Assembly (NCBI GenBank): GCA_900143615.1
Contig: FREU01000006.1
Location: 302,888 to 366,887, forward strand
Source of the DNA: Rhodobacteraceae bacterium Alg231-30
GTDB lineage: Bacteria; Pseudomonadota; Alphaproteobacteria; Rhodobacterales; Rhodobacteraceae
Direction: 5' to 3'
DNA: 64,000 bases
This document shows positions 38,074-46,251 of the stretch, piece after piece. The notes beneath the pieces are model-generated. The model was not told where the DNA came from. It searched no databases and saw only the letters and a list, made by a program, of their open reading frames with translations. The translations under genes were made by a program, and so were the position numbers. Every line of letters starts with the position of its first letter. Position 1 is the stretch's first letter.

Positions 38074-38088
38074 TACAAATTTTTACAA
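38074..38088. promoter_or_regulatory. AT-rich motif B upstream of dctP
   Basis: Same 15-mer TACAAATTTTTACAA as at 32532-32546. Its position 50 bp before the dctP start is suitable for a repressor site overlapping the promoter. Confidence 0.4.
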
Positions 38089-38209
38089 CTTATATTTTTA
38101 AATTCACAACTTTATCGCTCCCCCTCCGCAACGTATGGCAGCGGCCCCACCGCGCGCCTCCCAATACCATCAAGGGAACTCCTATAAGGATTGTCTCACC
38201 TCCCACAAC

Positions 38210-38226
38210 AATTCATCATACAAATT
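38210..38226. promoter_or_regulatory. Operator-like motif A (inverted) upstream of dctP
   Basis: AATTCATCATACAAATT is the reverse complement of AATTTGTATGATGAATT and shares 15 bases with the site at 29855-29869. It lies about 186 bp before the dctP start, linking the transporter to the udh and kdgD units. Confidence 0.5.
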
Positions 38227-38581
38227 TCTTGCATGTATTATAAATTTTCTCAATGCATATTTTTCGCAAACCGGGTTTAGCACTACTTTTACTTCTATGT
38301 GCTTGTGCCCTGCTCACCCCAAGCCACTGAAGACGAGGAAACCAAAAGCCACTTTGCCCCCCTCAAACCAAAGCGCCCCCACCTTCAGCCCTGCGAAACC
38401 ACCTGCCGTCACAGAAATAAAGCTTAGAGAAGCACCACACCCAATTATGTATCTATAGTTATCAAGTGTGAGCCCCAATAAAGGAAAAGCGTCGCTTTAA
38501 AGGGTGGTTGAGTCGCAAAAAGACGTATTTTTTACCTATATCTTTAATTGTCACGAAAAATTTATAAATGCAGCATAACCT

Positions 38582-38595
38582 TTGATCCAAATCAA
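38582..38595. promoter_or_regulatory. FNR/Dnr-type box (TTGAT-N4-ATCAA)
   Basis: TTGATCCAAATCAA is a perfect match to the FNR/FnrL/Dnr consensus, a symmetrical pair of TTGAT half-sites four bases apart. It sits 117 bp before the PCuAC start and is the only perfect copy noticed in the window. It implies induction by low oxygen or nitric oxide of the operon 38712-42737. Which Crp/Fnr protein acts cannot be told. Confidence 0.8.
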
Positions 38596-38711
38596 AGTCC
38601 GGCTGAGGCCCTACAAGGCAACTAAAAGCGGGCCCCCATAAGCCATTGCTTTTCCCAGCATCAAGGCTTTCCCGCGCCCCAAACAACAACCAACGACGTG
38701 ATGGAGTCAAA

Positions 38712-39185
38712 ATGAAACACCCCGGACTTTTAACCCTTGCGTTTGCAACTCTCGCAACCACGGCCGGCGCAGATGTTGTCGTATCAAACTGCATTATTCG
38801 CGAGCCTACTCCCGGCACAAACATGACTGCAGCATACCTAGATGTTAAATTTATCAACGATGAAGCAACCCAAGCGTTGCGTCTTCCCGGGCCGGAAGAT
38901 TTGACCAACGCATTCATTCGCGACCTGTCAGATCGAGTCGAATTGCACGAAGTCAAAGAAGTCGACGGGCAAATGAAGATGGGCCAGATCGCGAAGCTGC
39001 GACTCGAAAATGACACAACCCACCACCTTATGCCTGGCAACCATCACTTCATGCTTACGGACCTCAAAAAGCGTCCAAAGGCAGGTGAAAACTACGAAGT
39101 CACCTTGTGGTTCACCTACTCACCGAGCGTGACCTGCCTCGCCGAGGTGAAGACCTCTGCCGAAATTCAAGAAATCTTCAAGTAA
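38712..39185 (+). CDS. PCuAC family periplasmic copper chaperone
   Basis: A 157-residue exported protein (signal peptide about residues 1-20, ATTAGA/DVVV) with the full copper(I) motif H-X10-M-X21-H-X-M. The ligands lie in ELHEVKEVDGQMKM and, 21 residues later, HFM. PCuAC proteins carry Cu to CuA of cytochrome oxidase or to other periplasmic cuproenzymes. The ATG at 38712 gives the signal peptide; a frame starting at 38646 is upstream non-coding DNA. It is the first gene behind an FNR-type box and is followed after 12 bp by the NapC-like gene, so its client is probably in this operon. Confidence 0.88.
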   Translation: MKHPGLLTLAFATLATTAGADVVVSNCIIREPTPGTNMTAAYLDVKFINDEATQALRLPGPEDLTNAFIRDLSDRVELHEVKEVDGQMKMGQIAKLRLENDTTHHLMPGNHHFMLTDLKKRPKAGENYEVTLWFTYSPSVTCLAEVKTSAEIQEIFK

Positions 39186-39197
39186 GGCCCTGAGAAC

Positions 39198-39818
39198 ATG
39201 AAAAAGACGATCGCGTCTATACGCGCGCTGAGCTGGCCTGCGCTCATCATTGTGGCCATAATATTTGGCGCCGTCGGCCTAGCGTTGGCGCTGCCTGCAT
39301 CCCAAACCCTGCGCAGCCTGAGCAAGAACGAATACTGCGCGTCCTGCCACATTATGGAGCCGGTGGTGGAAACCTTCGCGCACTCAAGCCACGGCGGCAA
39401 CAACGACAGCGGCTTTGTAGCCGATTGTGTCAGCTGCCATATCCCGAAATCTAACGTTGTCGAAGAACTCTGGGTCAAAGGCACCTCGGGTGCACGCCAC
39501 CTTTGGGGGGAATATGTTACAGGCATGACCGAGCTTGACTACGACCGCCTGCACGATATGCGCACCGAGTACGTCTATGATTCTGGCTGCCTGAGCTGTC
39601 ACAAAGACATTGAACCACGCGCTATTGCGGCGGCGAAACAAGATACGCCGACACCGGCGGATTGGACCCACGCTATTGCCTTTGAAAAAATGGATGGCGA
39701 CAGCGATTGGCAATGTTCGTCCTGCCACATCGACATCGCACACCCTGGCCTGAAATGGAACCTGATCGACCGCAAATACGACGAGTTGCGTGAAGCGGCC
39801 GCCGGAGGGAATAACTGA
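39198..39818 (+). CDS. NapC/NirT-type membrane-anchored tetraheme cytochrome c
   Basis: A 206-residue quinol dehydrogenase-type cytochrome. One N-terminal membrane anchor (residues about 12-33) is followed by a periplasmic domain with four CXXCH heme sites: CASCH (47-51), CVSCH (77-81), CLSCH (131-135) and CSSCH (173-177). The first heme is followed by a Met (CHIMEP), as in NapC/NrfH. Such proteins pass electrons from menaquinol or ubiquinol to a periplasmic reductase. None of the usual partners (NapAB, NirS, TorA, NrfA) is nearby. The stop overlaps the next start (TGATG). Confidence 0.88.
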   Translation: MKKTIASIRALSWPALIIVAIIFGAVGLALALPASQTLRSLSKNEYCASCHIMEPVVETFAHSSHGGNNDSGFVADCVSCHIPKSNVVEELWVKGTSGARHLWGEYVTGMTELDYDRLHDMRTEYVYDSGCLSCHKDIEPRAIAAAKQDTPTPADWTHAIAFEKMDGDSDWQCSSCHIDIAHPGLKWNLIDRKYDELREAAAGGNN

Positions 39819-41488
39819 TGACTTTAAAAACATCTGTCACTGGCATCACTGGGGCACTCTCCCTGATGATAGCCCTGCCCATGACCGCAAATGCGGCACC
39901 AGACACCGAATCGGTCTCGATCTTTGACTATCAAATCGAACACACTTGGGAAGATCTGAGCCCACAAGAACAGAAGTTGGCTCAGCAAATGTCTTTTGGT
40001 TGCTATGCGGGTTGCCACCGGCCGGCAAAAGAAGGCGCTCTCCAAACATTGAGCCCAAAACTAGAAGGGTTTGATCCGCAGTATTTCTTTGAGCAAATCG
40101 TTGACTCTGACAACCGCCGCAAAAGCGGAATCATGTCTCAGATGAAACTCAAGGTATACTCGCAAACCATTGACCAGTTGGCCAACATTGCGTTGTTTTA
40201 CGGCACGCAAGAGAAAAGCTGGACACCTGATCCGGAAGTTCTAGAAAGCGCATCTTTCCAACGGGGAAAAGAAATATTCGAGACGTCCTGCGCAATTTGC
40301 CATGGCGAACAGGGTGAATCGACGTCGCCTCTTTATCCGTCAATGAAAGGGCAGATGCCTGCCTATATCTTTGAACAGATGACGGCTTATCGGGACTACA
40401 AGCGAAATACACGTGACGCTGCCAAAATGGTGCCGTTTGCGCGTATGTATGACGAAGAGGATTATAAGGATATCGTTGCTTATGTGACTGGAAATGAATT
40501 TAACCCAGTGAAACGCGGCGACTTTATTACAGGTATTGGGATGCCCGCGCCCAAGGGCTTCAAAATGCCTGATACCGGTCAGATCCAGAACTTTACCGAT
40601 ATCCCCGGTGAAGATTCTGACTTCCCTCTCAACCCGCTGAGCTACACGATCTCGGATTCGGGGCTCGTAACCAAAGACAACAACACCCAGTTGATGTGGG
40701 AACGTGACAGCTCTCGGATCTGGATGAACCCGTTTGAAGCTCAGGACCACTGCGAAGCGCTTGACATTGACGGTTACACCGATTGGCGCCTGCCTTTGAT
40801 GAAAGAGCTGGCTTCTATCGCGGATATGGGTGACTTCCGTCCGGCCATCGACATGGATGCTTTCCTCAACATGCCTCGTATGAACTCGGGCATCTGGACC
40901 TTCCCACAGTCTGATCACCCAGATCACTACTGGCATGTGGGCTTCCCCGATGCGCACATAATGGGCCAGCACGCAGCCTCAACCAAGCTGGTACGTTGTG
41001 TTCGTGCTGATGGCGGTGCGGCCTTCCACAACCAAGAGTATGTCGACAACGGCGACGGTACCGTCAGCGACAAGGTAACAGGACTTCTGTGGCAGCAGCA
41101 CTTGAACTTTGAGCAGTACAATTGGGACGACGCACTGAAGTACTGTAACAACCTGGACTATGCAGGCCGCACAGACTGGCGCCTTCCCAACATCAAAGAA
41201 GGCATCTCGATTGTGAACTATAATAAGTTCTCGCCATCGATTGATCTGGAGTTCTTCCCGAACACGCCCGCTGACAAGTTCTTCTGGACCAGTTCCACAC
41301 ATATCGCTGGCCCAACAATGTTCTTCCGCCCGCTCCCAGAACGGAAGAAGCATCAGACCCAAGAAGACATGGATCTGCGTGGCAAATTCGACATCAACAA
41401 ATGGTTTGTCGGCTACCAGATCGGCAACGGACAAGGGGCACACCGTGACTCTGAGTTCTGGGCACGTTGCGTCACCTATGACGACTAA
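39818..41488 (+). CDS. Two-heme cytochrome c fused to two Lcl (DUF1566) domains
   Basis: A 556-residue exported protein. Signal peptide residues 1-27 (ANAAPD). N-terminal cytochrome region: an unusual CX3CH site (CYAGCH, Cys62-Cys66-His67) and a normal CAICH (158-162), as in tandem cytochrome c folds. The C-terminal half (about 270-556) holds two Lcl/DUF1566 modules, each with a TDWRLP motif (YTDWRLPLMKEL and RTDWRLPNIKEG) and a closing RCV segment. These are C-type-lectin-like folds that bind ligands or form enzyme sites in the FGE family. No copper or molybdenum motif is clear. Translation is coupled to the NapC-like gene with a GGAGGG site. Function not known to me; a redox enzyme or substrate-binding electron acceptor is inferred. 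Confidence 0.8.
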   Translation: MTLKTSVTGITGALSLMIALPMTANAAPDTESVSIFDYQIEHTWEDLSPQEQKLAQQMSFGCYAGCHRPAKEGALQTLSPKLEGFDPQYFFEQIVDSDNRRKSGIMSQMKLKVYSQTIDQLANIALFYGTQEKSWTPDPEVLESASFQRGKEIFETSCAICHGEQGESTSPLYPSMKGQMPAYIFEQMTAYRDYKRNTRDAAKMVPFARMYDEEDYKDIVAYVTGNEFNPVKRGDFITGIGMPAPKGFKMPDTGQIQNFTDIPGEDSDFPLNPLSYTISDSGLVTKDNNTQLMWERDSSRIWMNPFEAQDHCEALDIDGYTDWRLPLMKELASIADMGDFRPAIDMDAFLNMPRMNSGIWTFPQSDHPDHYWHVGFPDAHIMGQHAASTKLVRCVRADGGAAFHNQEYVDNGDGTVSDKVTGLLWQQHLNFEQYNWDDALKYCNNLDYAGRTDWRLPNIKEGISIVNYNKFSPSIDLEFFPNTPADKFFWTSSTHIAGPTMFFRPLPERKKHQTQEDMDLRGKFDINKWFVGYQIGNGQGAHRDSEFWARCVTYDD

Positions 41489-41573
41489 TCCAGTCCTCTA
41501 AGCCTAAAACACGTCCCAGAGCTGCCTGTCTGCTCTGGGACAACGCGCAGAAATTCCAGCTTACGGGTGCCCC

Positions 41574-42737
41574 ATGACCGGCTTCATTACTAAACTCCCC
41601 GCAGTTCTCGCCGCCCTAGGAACTATGGCTTTTCTTGAAGCCACCCCTTTGTCAGCGCAGGTTGCGGTGGTTGAGAACCCCTCTCTTGACCGATCGCGTC
41701 GCTATGATGACGGAGCGCGCTGGGGCTTTGTCACCGATAAGACATCCCGCAAGGTTGCTGTGATCGACACATTTCTGAGTGAGGGAAACCCACATATTGA
41801 TACGCTGGAGTTTCAGGTCATCCCCCAAGAGCTGGCAGTGTCTGATGTCCAAGACATGATCGTCTATATCGATCTTGAGACCCCCGTTCTTTACGTCTAC
41901 GACCTCGTGAATCATGAGCAATGGTCGATGGATCTGGACATGGTGCCGGATGCGATTTCCTTTCACGAAAACGGTGCCACTTTAGCTGTGGGTGGCGAAA
42001 ATCGAGTGAGTTTTGTTGAACCGCTGACCCGCAAGCATCTTCAAACCGCCGAAGACATCCGTAGCCCCTTCACAATGAACTTTGATGCAGGCGGCTATAA
42101 CCTTTACATCACCGAACACGACACCGGAAACACCCACATCTGGCGCGCGCACGACAACAATTGGACCAGCCTGCAAATGGGAGATGGCGGACCCGTGGGC
42201 GAAATCACCCTGTCCCCTGATGCGCGCCTCGCACTGGTCGCCCAAGAAAGCGATAACTCGGTCTATATCTGGGATTTGTTTATGGACACCGAATTCAGCC
42301 GCTATCAAATGAGCGCCCCCGTCTTTCGCCCCTATGTCAGCTCTGACAGCATGCACGTCATTCTGACAACCGACAACGGCAGCGGTGTGGTTTTGGACGC
42401 CTGGGGCGGCAATGTGGTACGCGAAATAGAAACCGGAGAAGCACCCCGCGTGATCCGTACCGGATGGTTGGAAACCATAGGCGTCATTGAAACCGCAAGC
42501 CAACTGAACGTGTTTGAAATCCAGTCGGACAAACCCGTGCAATCTTTGCCCATCGCTGGTCCGTTGAACGAAGTGGTTGTTGTGTCAGATTCTAAAACAC
42601 TCTTCGCCACTCAAGAGGGCAGCTCGGAGGTTTTGGTGCTCAATATCCGAAATGGCGAGCCTCGCATGCCAATTGAGACTGGTTTGAACCAACCTAACCA
42701 CTTTGCCATGGGGCTAACCAACACATTATGTAACTAG
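41574..42737 (+). CDS. Secreted beta-propeller protein (YVTN/WD40-like)
   Basis: A 387-residue protein with a signal peptide (about 1-28, ending PLSAQ). Repeating blades of about 40 residues resemble YVTN/WD-type propellers, with motifs like GFVTDKTSRKVAVIDTF, NLYITEHDTGNTHIW and LALVAQESDNSVYIWDL. No heme site, no CXXCH and no obvious copper cluster. Same strand and 85 bp after the cytochrome-Lcl gene, so probably the last gene of the FNR-controlled operon. Propellers of this kind can be heavy subunits of quinoprotein dehydrogenases or accessory proteins of nitrite reductases; none fits clearly. Confidence 0.72.
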   Translation: MTGFITKLPAVLAALGTMAFLEATPLSAQVAVVENPSLDRSRRYDDGARWGFVTDKTSRKVAVIDTFLSEGNPHIDTLEFQVIPQELAVSDVQDMIVYIDLETPVLYVYDLVNHEQWSMDLDMVPDAISFHENGATLAVGGENRVSFVEPLTRKHLQTAEDIRSPFTMNFDAGGYNLYITEHDTGNTHIWRAHDNNWTSLQMGDGGPVGEITLSPDARLALVAQESDNSVYIWDLFMDTEFSRYQMSAPVFRPYVSSDSMHVILTTDNGSGVVLDAWGGNVVREIETGEAPRVIRTGWLETIGVIETASQLNVFEIQSDKPVQSLPIAGPLNEVVVVSDSKTLFATQEGSSEVLVLNIRNGEPRMPIETGLNQPNHFAMGLTNTLCN

Positions 42738-42795
42738 GGCCAAACGATCCTCAATCGACTTTCCCCTTGAGAGTAAACAAAAATATTGAAAAATG

Positions 42796-42856
42796 GGCCT
42801 GCTAGGGACGCCGGCAGGCCATCGGAACGCTGGTGCCTCGGACTCGGGTGCCAGCG
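42796..42856. terminator. Two hairpins between the propeller and the TauE-type gene
   Basis: GGCCTGC/GCAGGCC (42796-42802 and 42814-42820) and CGCTGGTGCC/GGTGCCAGCG (42828-42837 and 42847-42856, two wobble pairs) lie between two convergent genes. No T run, so terminator function is only likely by position. Confidence 0.45.
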
Positions 42857-42893
42857 CTTCGGTATTGATCGGATAAAGATGGGTTGGTTGTAA

Positions 42894-43649
42894 TCAGCGC
42901 ACGAAAAGGTCCAGCAGATTACCGAAAAACAACCGCAGCGCTAGCAGCGTAAGCAGGCTCAGGATGATGCGATCAAATACCTCGCGCGAAATATGGCGGG
43001 CCAGAAAAGCACCTATCGGCATTGAGGCCACTAAAGGCAGGGTGGCGAGGGCTGAATAAGCCAACCGCTCCCAAGTCATGACGCCAAGCACCACTTGAAA
43101 CGGCAGTTGGGCCAAGGCCATGCCCACAAAGAACAGTGAAATCGTTGGAATGAACTGCTGACGCTCTAGTTTAATCGCACTTACAAAGGTCACTGAAACC
43201 GGCGCGGACAATCCCGTTGCGCCCTGCAAGACCCCGCCCAACGCCCCTATTGGAATGGCGAGCTTTTCGGCAAGCCCCATCGCAAGCCGCCAGTTGGGCT
43301 GAAACAGGCGAAACGCCACATACACCATGACGATCAGCGCCACGGCGGTCGTGAGGACGTCGCTGCTTAACCCCGCAAGGGCAATCGTCCCAAGCGCCGC
43401 ACCCAGAAAGCCCGCGATCGCAAATCGCCATGCAAACCTGCGGTTGGGAATATGGGCGCGAAAGCGGATCAATTGCACAGAGTTGGACACAATGTTGGGG
43501 ATGACAAACACCGCTACGGCAAACGGCACATCGACCAAAATCGCGAGAACAGGCACCGCCAGAACCGGAGCGCCCGCGCCGATGGCGCCCTTAAGAATAC
43601 CGCCCAGCGCAAACGCCAGAGCCACCAAGATCAAGTATTCTATCGACAT
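42894..43649 (-). CDS. TauE/SafE family membrane permease
   Basis: A 251-residue membrane protein with about eight hydrophobic helices and the paired GxxxGxxGxG-type motifs of the family (GGILKGAIGAGAP and LGGVLQGATGLSAP). The family exports sulfite, sulfoacetate or other anions. Start placed at MSIEYL (43649). It is 57 bp after the aldo/keto reductase gene on the same strand and may be the last gene of the tct operon. Substrate unknown. Confidence 0.82.
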   Translation of the reverse strand: MSIEYLILVALAFALGGILKGAIGAGAPVLAVPVLAILVDVPFAVAVFVIPNIVSNSVQLIRFRAHIPNRRFAWRFAIAGFLGAALGTIALAGLSSDVLTTAVALIVMVYVAFRLFQPNWRLAMGLAEKLAIPIGALGGVLQGATGLSAPVSVTFVSAIKLERQQFIPTISLFFVGMALAQLPFQVVLGVMTWERLAYSALATLPLVASMPIGAFLARHISREVFDRIILSLLTLLALRLFFGNLLDLFVR

Positions 43650-43706
43650 TTTTGGCGGTCTCCCCAATTACGGCCATTAGCGGCGTTTAGGCGATAAGGG
43701 CAAGCC

Positions 43707-44663
43707 TCAGTTGCCCGAAACACTATCAACTTGGCCAAAATGAGCTTCTAATTTTCTAAGAAGCTCAGGAGCAAGCGGCGGTTTGGACAGCGCGGTCAGG
43801 TTATCGCGAAGATGCGCGGGCTCGCCTGTGCCTGTTAAAACAACGTCTGCCCCCGCTTCATGGCGGCAAAAACGGTAAGCGGCCTCAATGACCGAAGATG
43901 CACCACCCGTTTCCGTCAGAAATGCGAGCGGTGTGTCAGGCTCAAGCCCTACCTGTTCAATCTCTCCGCGTGCTATCAAATCGCCAATCAACGCGGCGGT
44001 CGCATCGGGCGAACTTAGCGCGCGGCGCACCGCAAACATCACCAGCGTCCCAACACCTTGAGCGCGTGTTTGAGAAAATACACGGTGACGCGCCGAAGGA
44101 TTAATCATGTTGAACCCCGTCATGACGACATCCCAGAAATCGTCCGAAAGGGCGCGCTGTAGCATGGTGTGAGCCGTGTCGTGGATAAAGCGCTCGGTCA
44201 AACCGAAAAACCGGATTTTGCCGTCCTCACGTAGTTTCTCCAAGGCAGGCACCAGTTCTGCGCGACAATATTCGTACTGGTTGGGCATAACCCCATGCAG
44301 ATGGAAAATGTCGATGTAATCGGTATTAAGGCGCGACAGGTTTTGTTCTGCCAGTTCGACAAATTCATCCGCTGTTAGAAAATCCTGCCCAAGATGGTCC
44401 GTGCCAGGGCGGATGACACCCAGCTTGGAAGAAATCACCACCTTATCGCGGCAATTTTGAACCGCTTTGCCAACAATTTCTTCTGTGCGGTAGGCTGCCG
44501 CCGTGTCAAAAAAGTTGACCCCAGTATCGATGGCCGCGCGGACCACCGATACCGAATGCTTTACGCTCTTCCCTTGGGATTGCCCAAGGCGGGAATGTCC
44601 GCCGCAGCCTAGGCCCGCCACACTGACCGACAGCCCTGTGCGCCCAAGGGTGGTGCGTTCCAT
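43707..44663 (-). CDS. Aldo/keto reductase
   Basis: A 318-residue NAD(P)H-dependent reductase with the AKR tetrad: Asp in NFFDTAAAY, Tyr in AAAYRTEE, Lys in VISSKLGV and His in FHLHGVM. Opens with the usual TLGRTGLSVS strand. The gene follows 2-oxoglutarate semialdehyde dehydrogenase by 5 bp, hence same transcript. It might reduce an aldehyde formed by the ThDP enzyme upstream; this is inference. Confidence 0.85.
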   Translation of the reverse strand: MERTTLGRTGLSVSVAGLGCGGHSRLGQSQGKSVKHSVSVVRAAIDTGVNFFDTAAAYRTEEIVGKAVQNCRDKVVISSKLGVIRPGTDHLGQDFLTADEFVELAEQNLSRLNTDYIDIFHLHGVMPNQYEYCRAELVPALEKLREDGKIRFFGLTERFIHDTAHTMLQRALSDDFWDVVMTGFNMINPSARHRVFSQTRAQGVGTLVMFAVRRALSSPDATAALIGDLIARGEIEQVGLEPDTPLAFLTETGGASSVIEAAYRFCRHEAGADVVLTGTGEPAHLRDNLTALSKPPLAPELLRKLEAHFGQVDSVSGN

Positions 44664-44668
44664 GCGTG

Positions 44669-46174
44669 CTACACCAAATCAGCGGGAAGCAGGGCTTCCG
44701 GCAGGTTCTGATAACACACAGGCCGTAAGAAGCGGCGGATTGAGAGCGTCCCAACAGACGTCGCGCCAAAGTTGGTAGACGCCGGATAGGGTCCGCCATG
44801 CACCATCGTATCGGACACTTCGACACCAGTTGGGAACCCGTTTACCAGAATGCGACCGGCTTTACGCTCAAGCAGCGGCACCAAAGCCTGTCCAGCGGCA
44901 GTGTCAGCATCATCCATAATCAACGTACAAGTGAGCTGTCCCTGCAGGGAGCGGGCAATCTCGCCGGCTTCGGCGTCGCTCTCAACGGTGACGATCAACC
45001 CCAGAGGACCAAAGACTTCTTCCGCTAGCTCATGGTTGGATAGCCAGTTGGCCGCCGTCGTTTCGAACACGAATGGCGTGGCGTTGCGGCCTTCGCACTG
45101 AGTGCTCACAACTGCGGTCACACCGTTTGCCTCAGCCATATGCGCAACACCTTTGTGGTAGGCGCTGGCAATGCCGTCTGTGAGCATGGGTTGGGCCCCA
45201 ACGGCTGCAAAAGCTTCTTCTGCCGCAGCCCGGAATTTATCTGCTTCAGGTCCAGCTTTGAGAACAACGATGCCGGGGTTGGTACAGAACTGCCCTGCCC
45301 CCATGCTGAGAGATCCCGCCCAGCCGTGGGCAATTTCCGCGCCGCGATTGGCCAGTGCGTTATCTAGAACAAAAACAGGGTTCACCGAGCCAAGTTCACC
45401 AAAAAACGGGATCGGCTCTGGACGCGACGCACAGAGGTCAAACAAAGCGCGTCCGCCCGCAAGCGAGCCAGTGAAACCAACAGCTTTGATCAAAGGATGT
45501 TGCACAACAGCGGTGCCGACGGCACGATTCCCCCCTTGGATCTGACTAAACACACCGGGGTGCAAACCACATTTTTTAACTGCAGCATCAATAGCTTGCG
45601 CCACGATATCTGCCGTACCCGGATGCGCGGAATGACCTTTGACCACAACCGGGCAACCAGCCGCCAGCGCAGCAGCGGTGTCACCACCAGCCGTCGAGAA
45701 AGCCAGTGGAAAGTTGGACGCACCAAAGACCGCAACCGGACCAATCGGACGCTGCACCATGCGCAACTCGGGGCGTGGCAACGGTGCACGATCAGGCAAA
45801 GCGCCATCAAAGCGGCGATCCAGATAATCACCTGCCTCGATGTGATCAGCGAACAGACGTAGTTGACCAACTGTGCGGCCGCGCTCGCCCATCAGGCGCG
45901 CTTCGGGGAGGCCGGTTTCTTTTGCGCCCATAGCGGTGATGTCGCCGCCGCGTGCATCAATCTGATCTGCGATTTCGCGCAAAAATGCCGCGCGGACGGC
46001 ACGTGAACTATAGCCAAAGCTTTCAAAGGCCGCCTCTGCTGCCTCGCAGGCGGCATCAACATGTGCAACAGTTCCGGCGGCAAAGCGATCGGTTTCGCCT
46101 GCAACAGGCATGTTTTCAAAGGTTGTATCGCCACCAACCCATTGGCCCGCGATAAGATGTTTTCCGGTCAGCAT
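44669..46174 (-). CDS. 2-oxoglutarate semialdehyde (2,5-dioxovalerate) dehydrogenase
   Basis: NAD(P)-dependent oxidation of 2-oxoglutarate semialdehyde to 2-oxoglutarate, the last step of oxidative uronate, aldarate and pentose routes. The 501-residue aldehyde dehydrogenase carries VFGASNFPLAFS, the general base Glu in FFGELGSVNPVF, the nucleophile Cys in GAGQFCTNPG, and the subfamily-specific end NGFPTGVEV...TSVGTLSIRRFLRPVCYQ. AAGGAG before the ATG at 46174 decides the start. It could complete the kdgD pathway 15 kb away, or serve the tct operon in which it sits. Confidence 0.9.
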   Translation of the reverse strand: MLTGKHLIAGQWVGGDTTFENMPVAGETDRFAAGTVAHVDAACEAAEAAFESFGYSSRAVRAAFLREIADQIDARGGDITAMGAKETGLPEARLMGERGRTVGQLRLFADHIEAGDYLDRRFDGALPDRAPLPRPELRMVQRPIGPVAVFGASNFPLAFSTAGGDTAAALAAGCPVVVKGHSAHPGTADIVAQAIDAAVKKCGLHPGVFSQIQGGNRAVGTAVVQHPLIKAVGFTGSLAGGRALFDLCASRPEPIPFFGELGSVNPVFVLDNALANRGAEIAHGWAGSLSMGAGQFCTNPGIVVLKAGPEADKFRAAAEEAFAAVGAQPMLTDGIASAYHKGVAHMAEANGVTAVVSTQCEGRNATPFVFETTAANWLSNHELAEEVFGPLGLIVTVESDAEAGEIARSLQGQLTCTLIMDDADTAAGQALVPLLERKAGRILVNGFPTGVEVSDTMVHGGPYPASTNFGATSVGTLSIRRFLRPVCYQNLPEALLPADLV

Positions 46175-46251
46175 AATCTGCCCTCTCCTTATGAAAATCG
46201 GCTTCCCGTGCAAAATGCGCGGAAAGCCACATGTTTAAAACTTAGATTGTC

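Larger units (their letters stand above)
38025..38711. other. 687-bp divergent regulatory region
   Basis: No convincing gene. It carries the dctP promoter side with motif B (38074-38088) and motif A (38210-38226), an AT-rich middle, and the promoter side of the copper/cytochrome operon with the FNR-type box (38582-38595). Short frames here lack family resemblance and ribosome-binding sites. Confidence 0.6.

Noticed and set aside
41574..42737. Nitrous oxide reductase or cd1 nitrite reductase for the propeller
   Set aside because: No CuA-type cupredoxin domain, no His-rich CuZ pattern and no heme motif; length about 390 is too short for NosZ.
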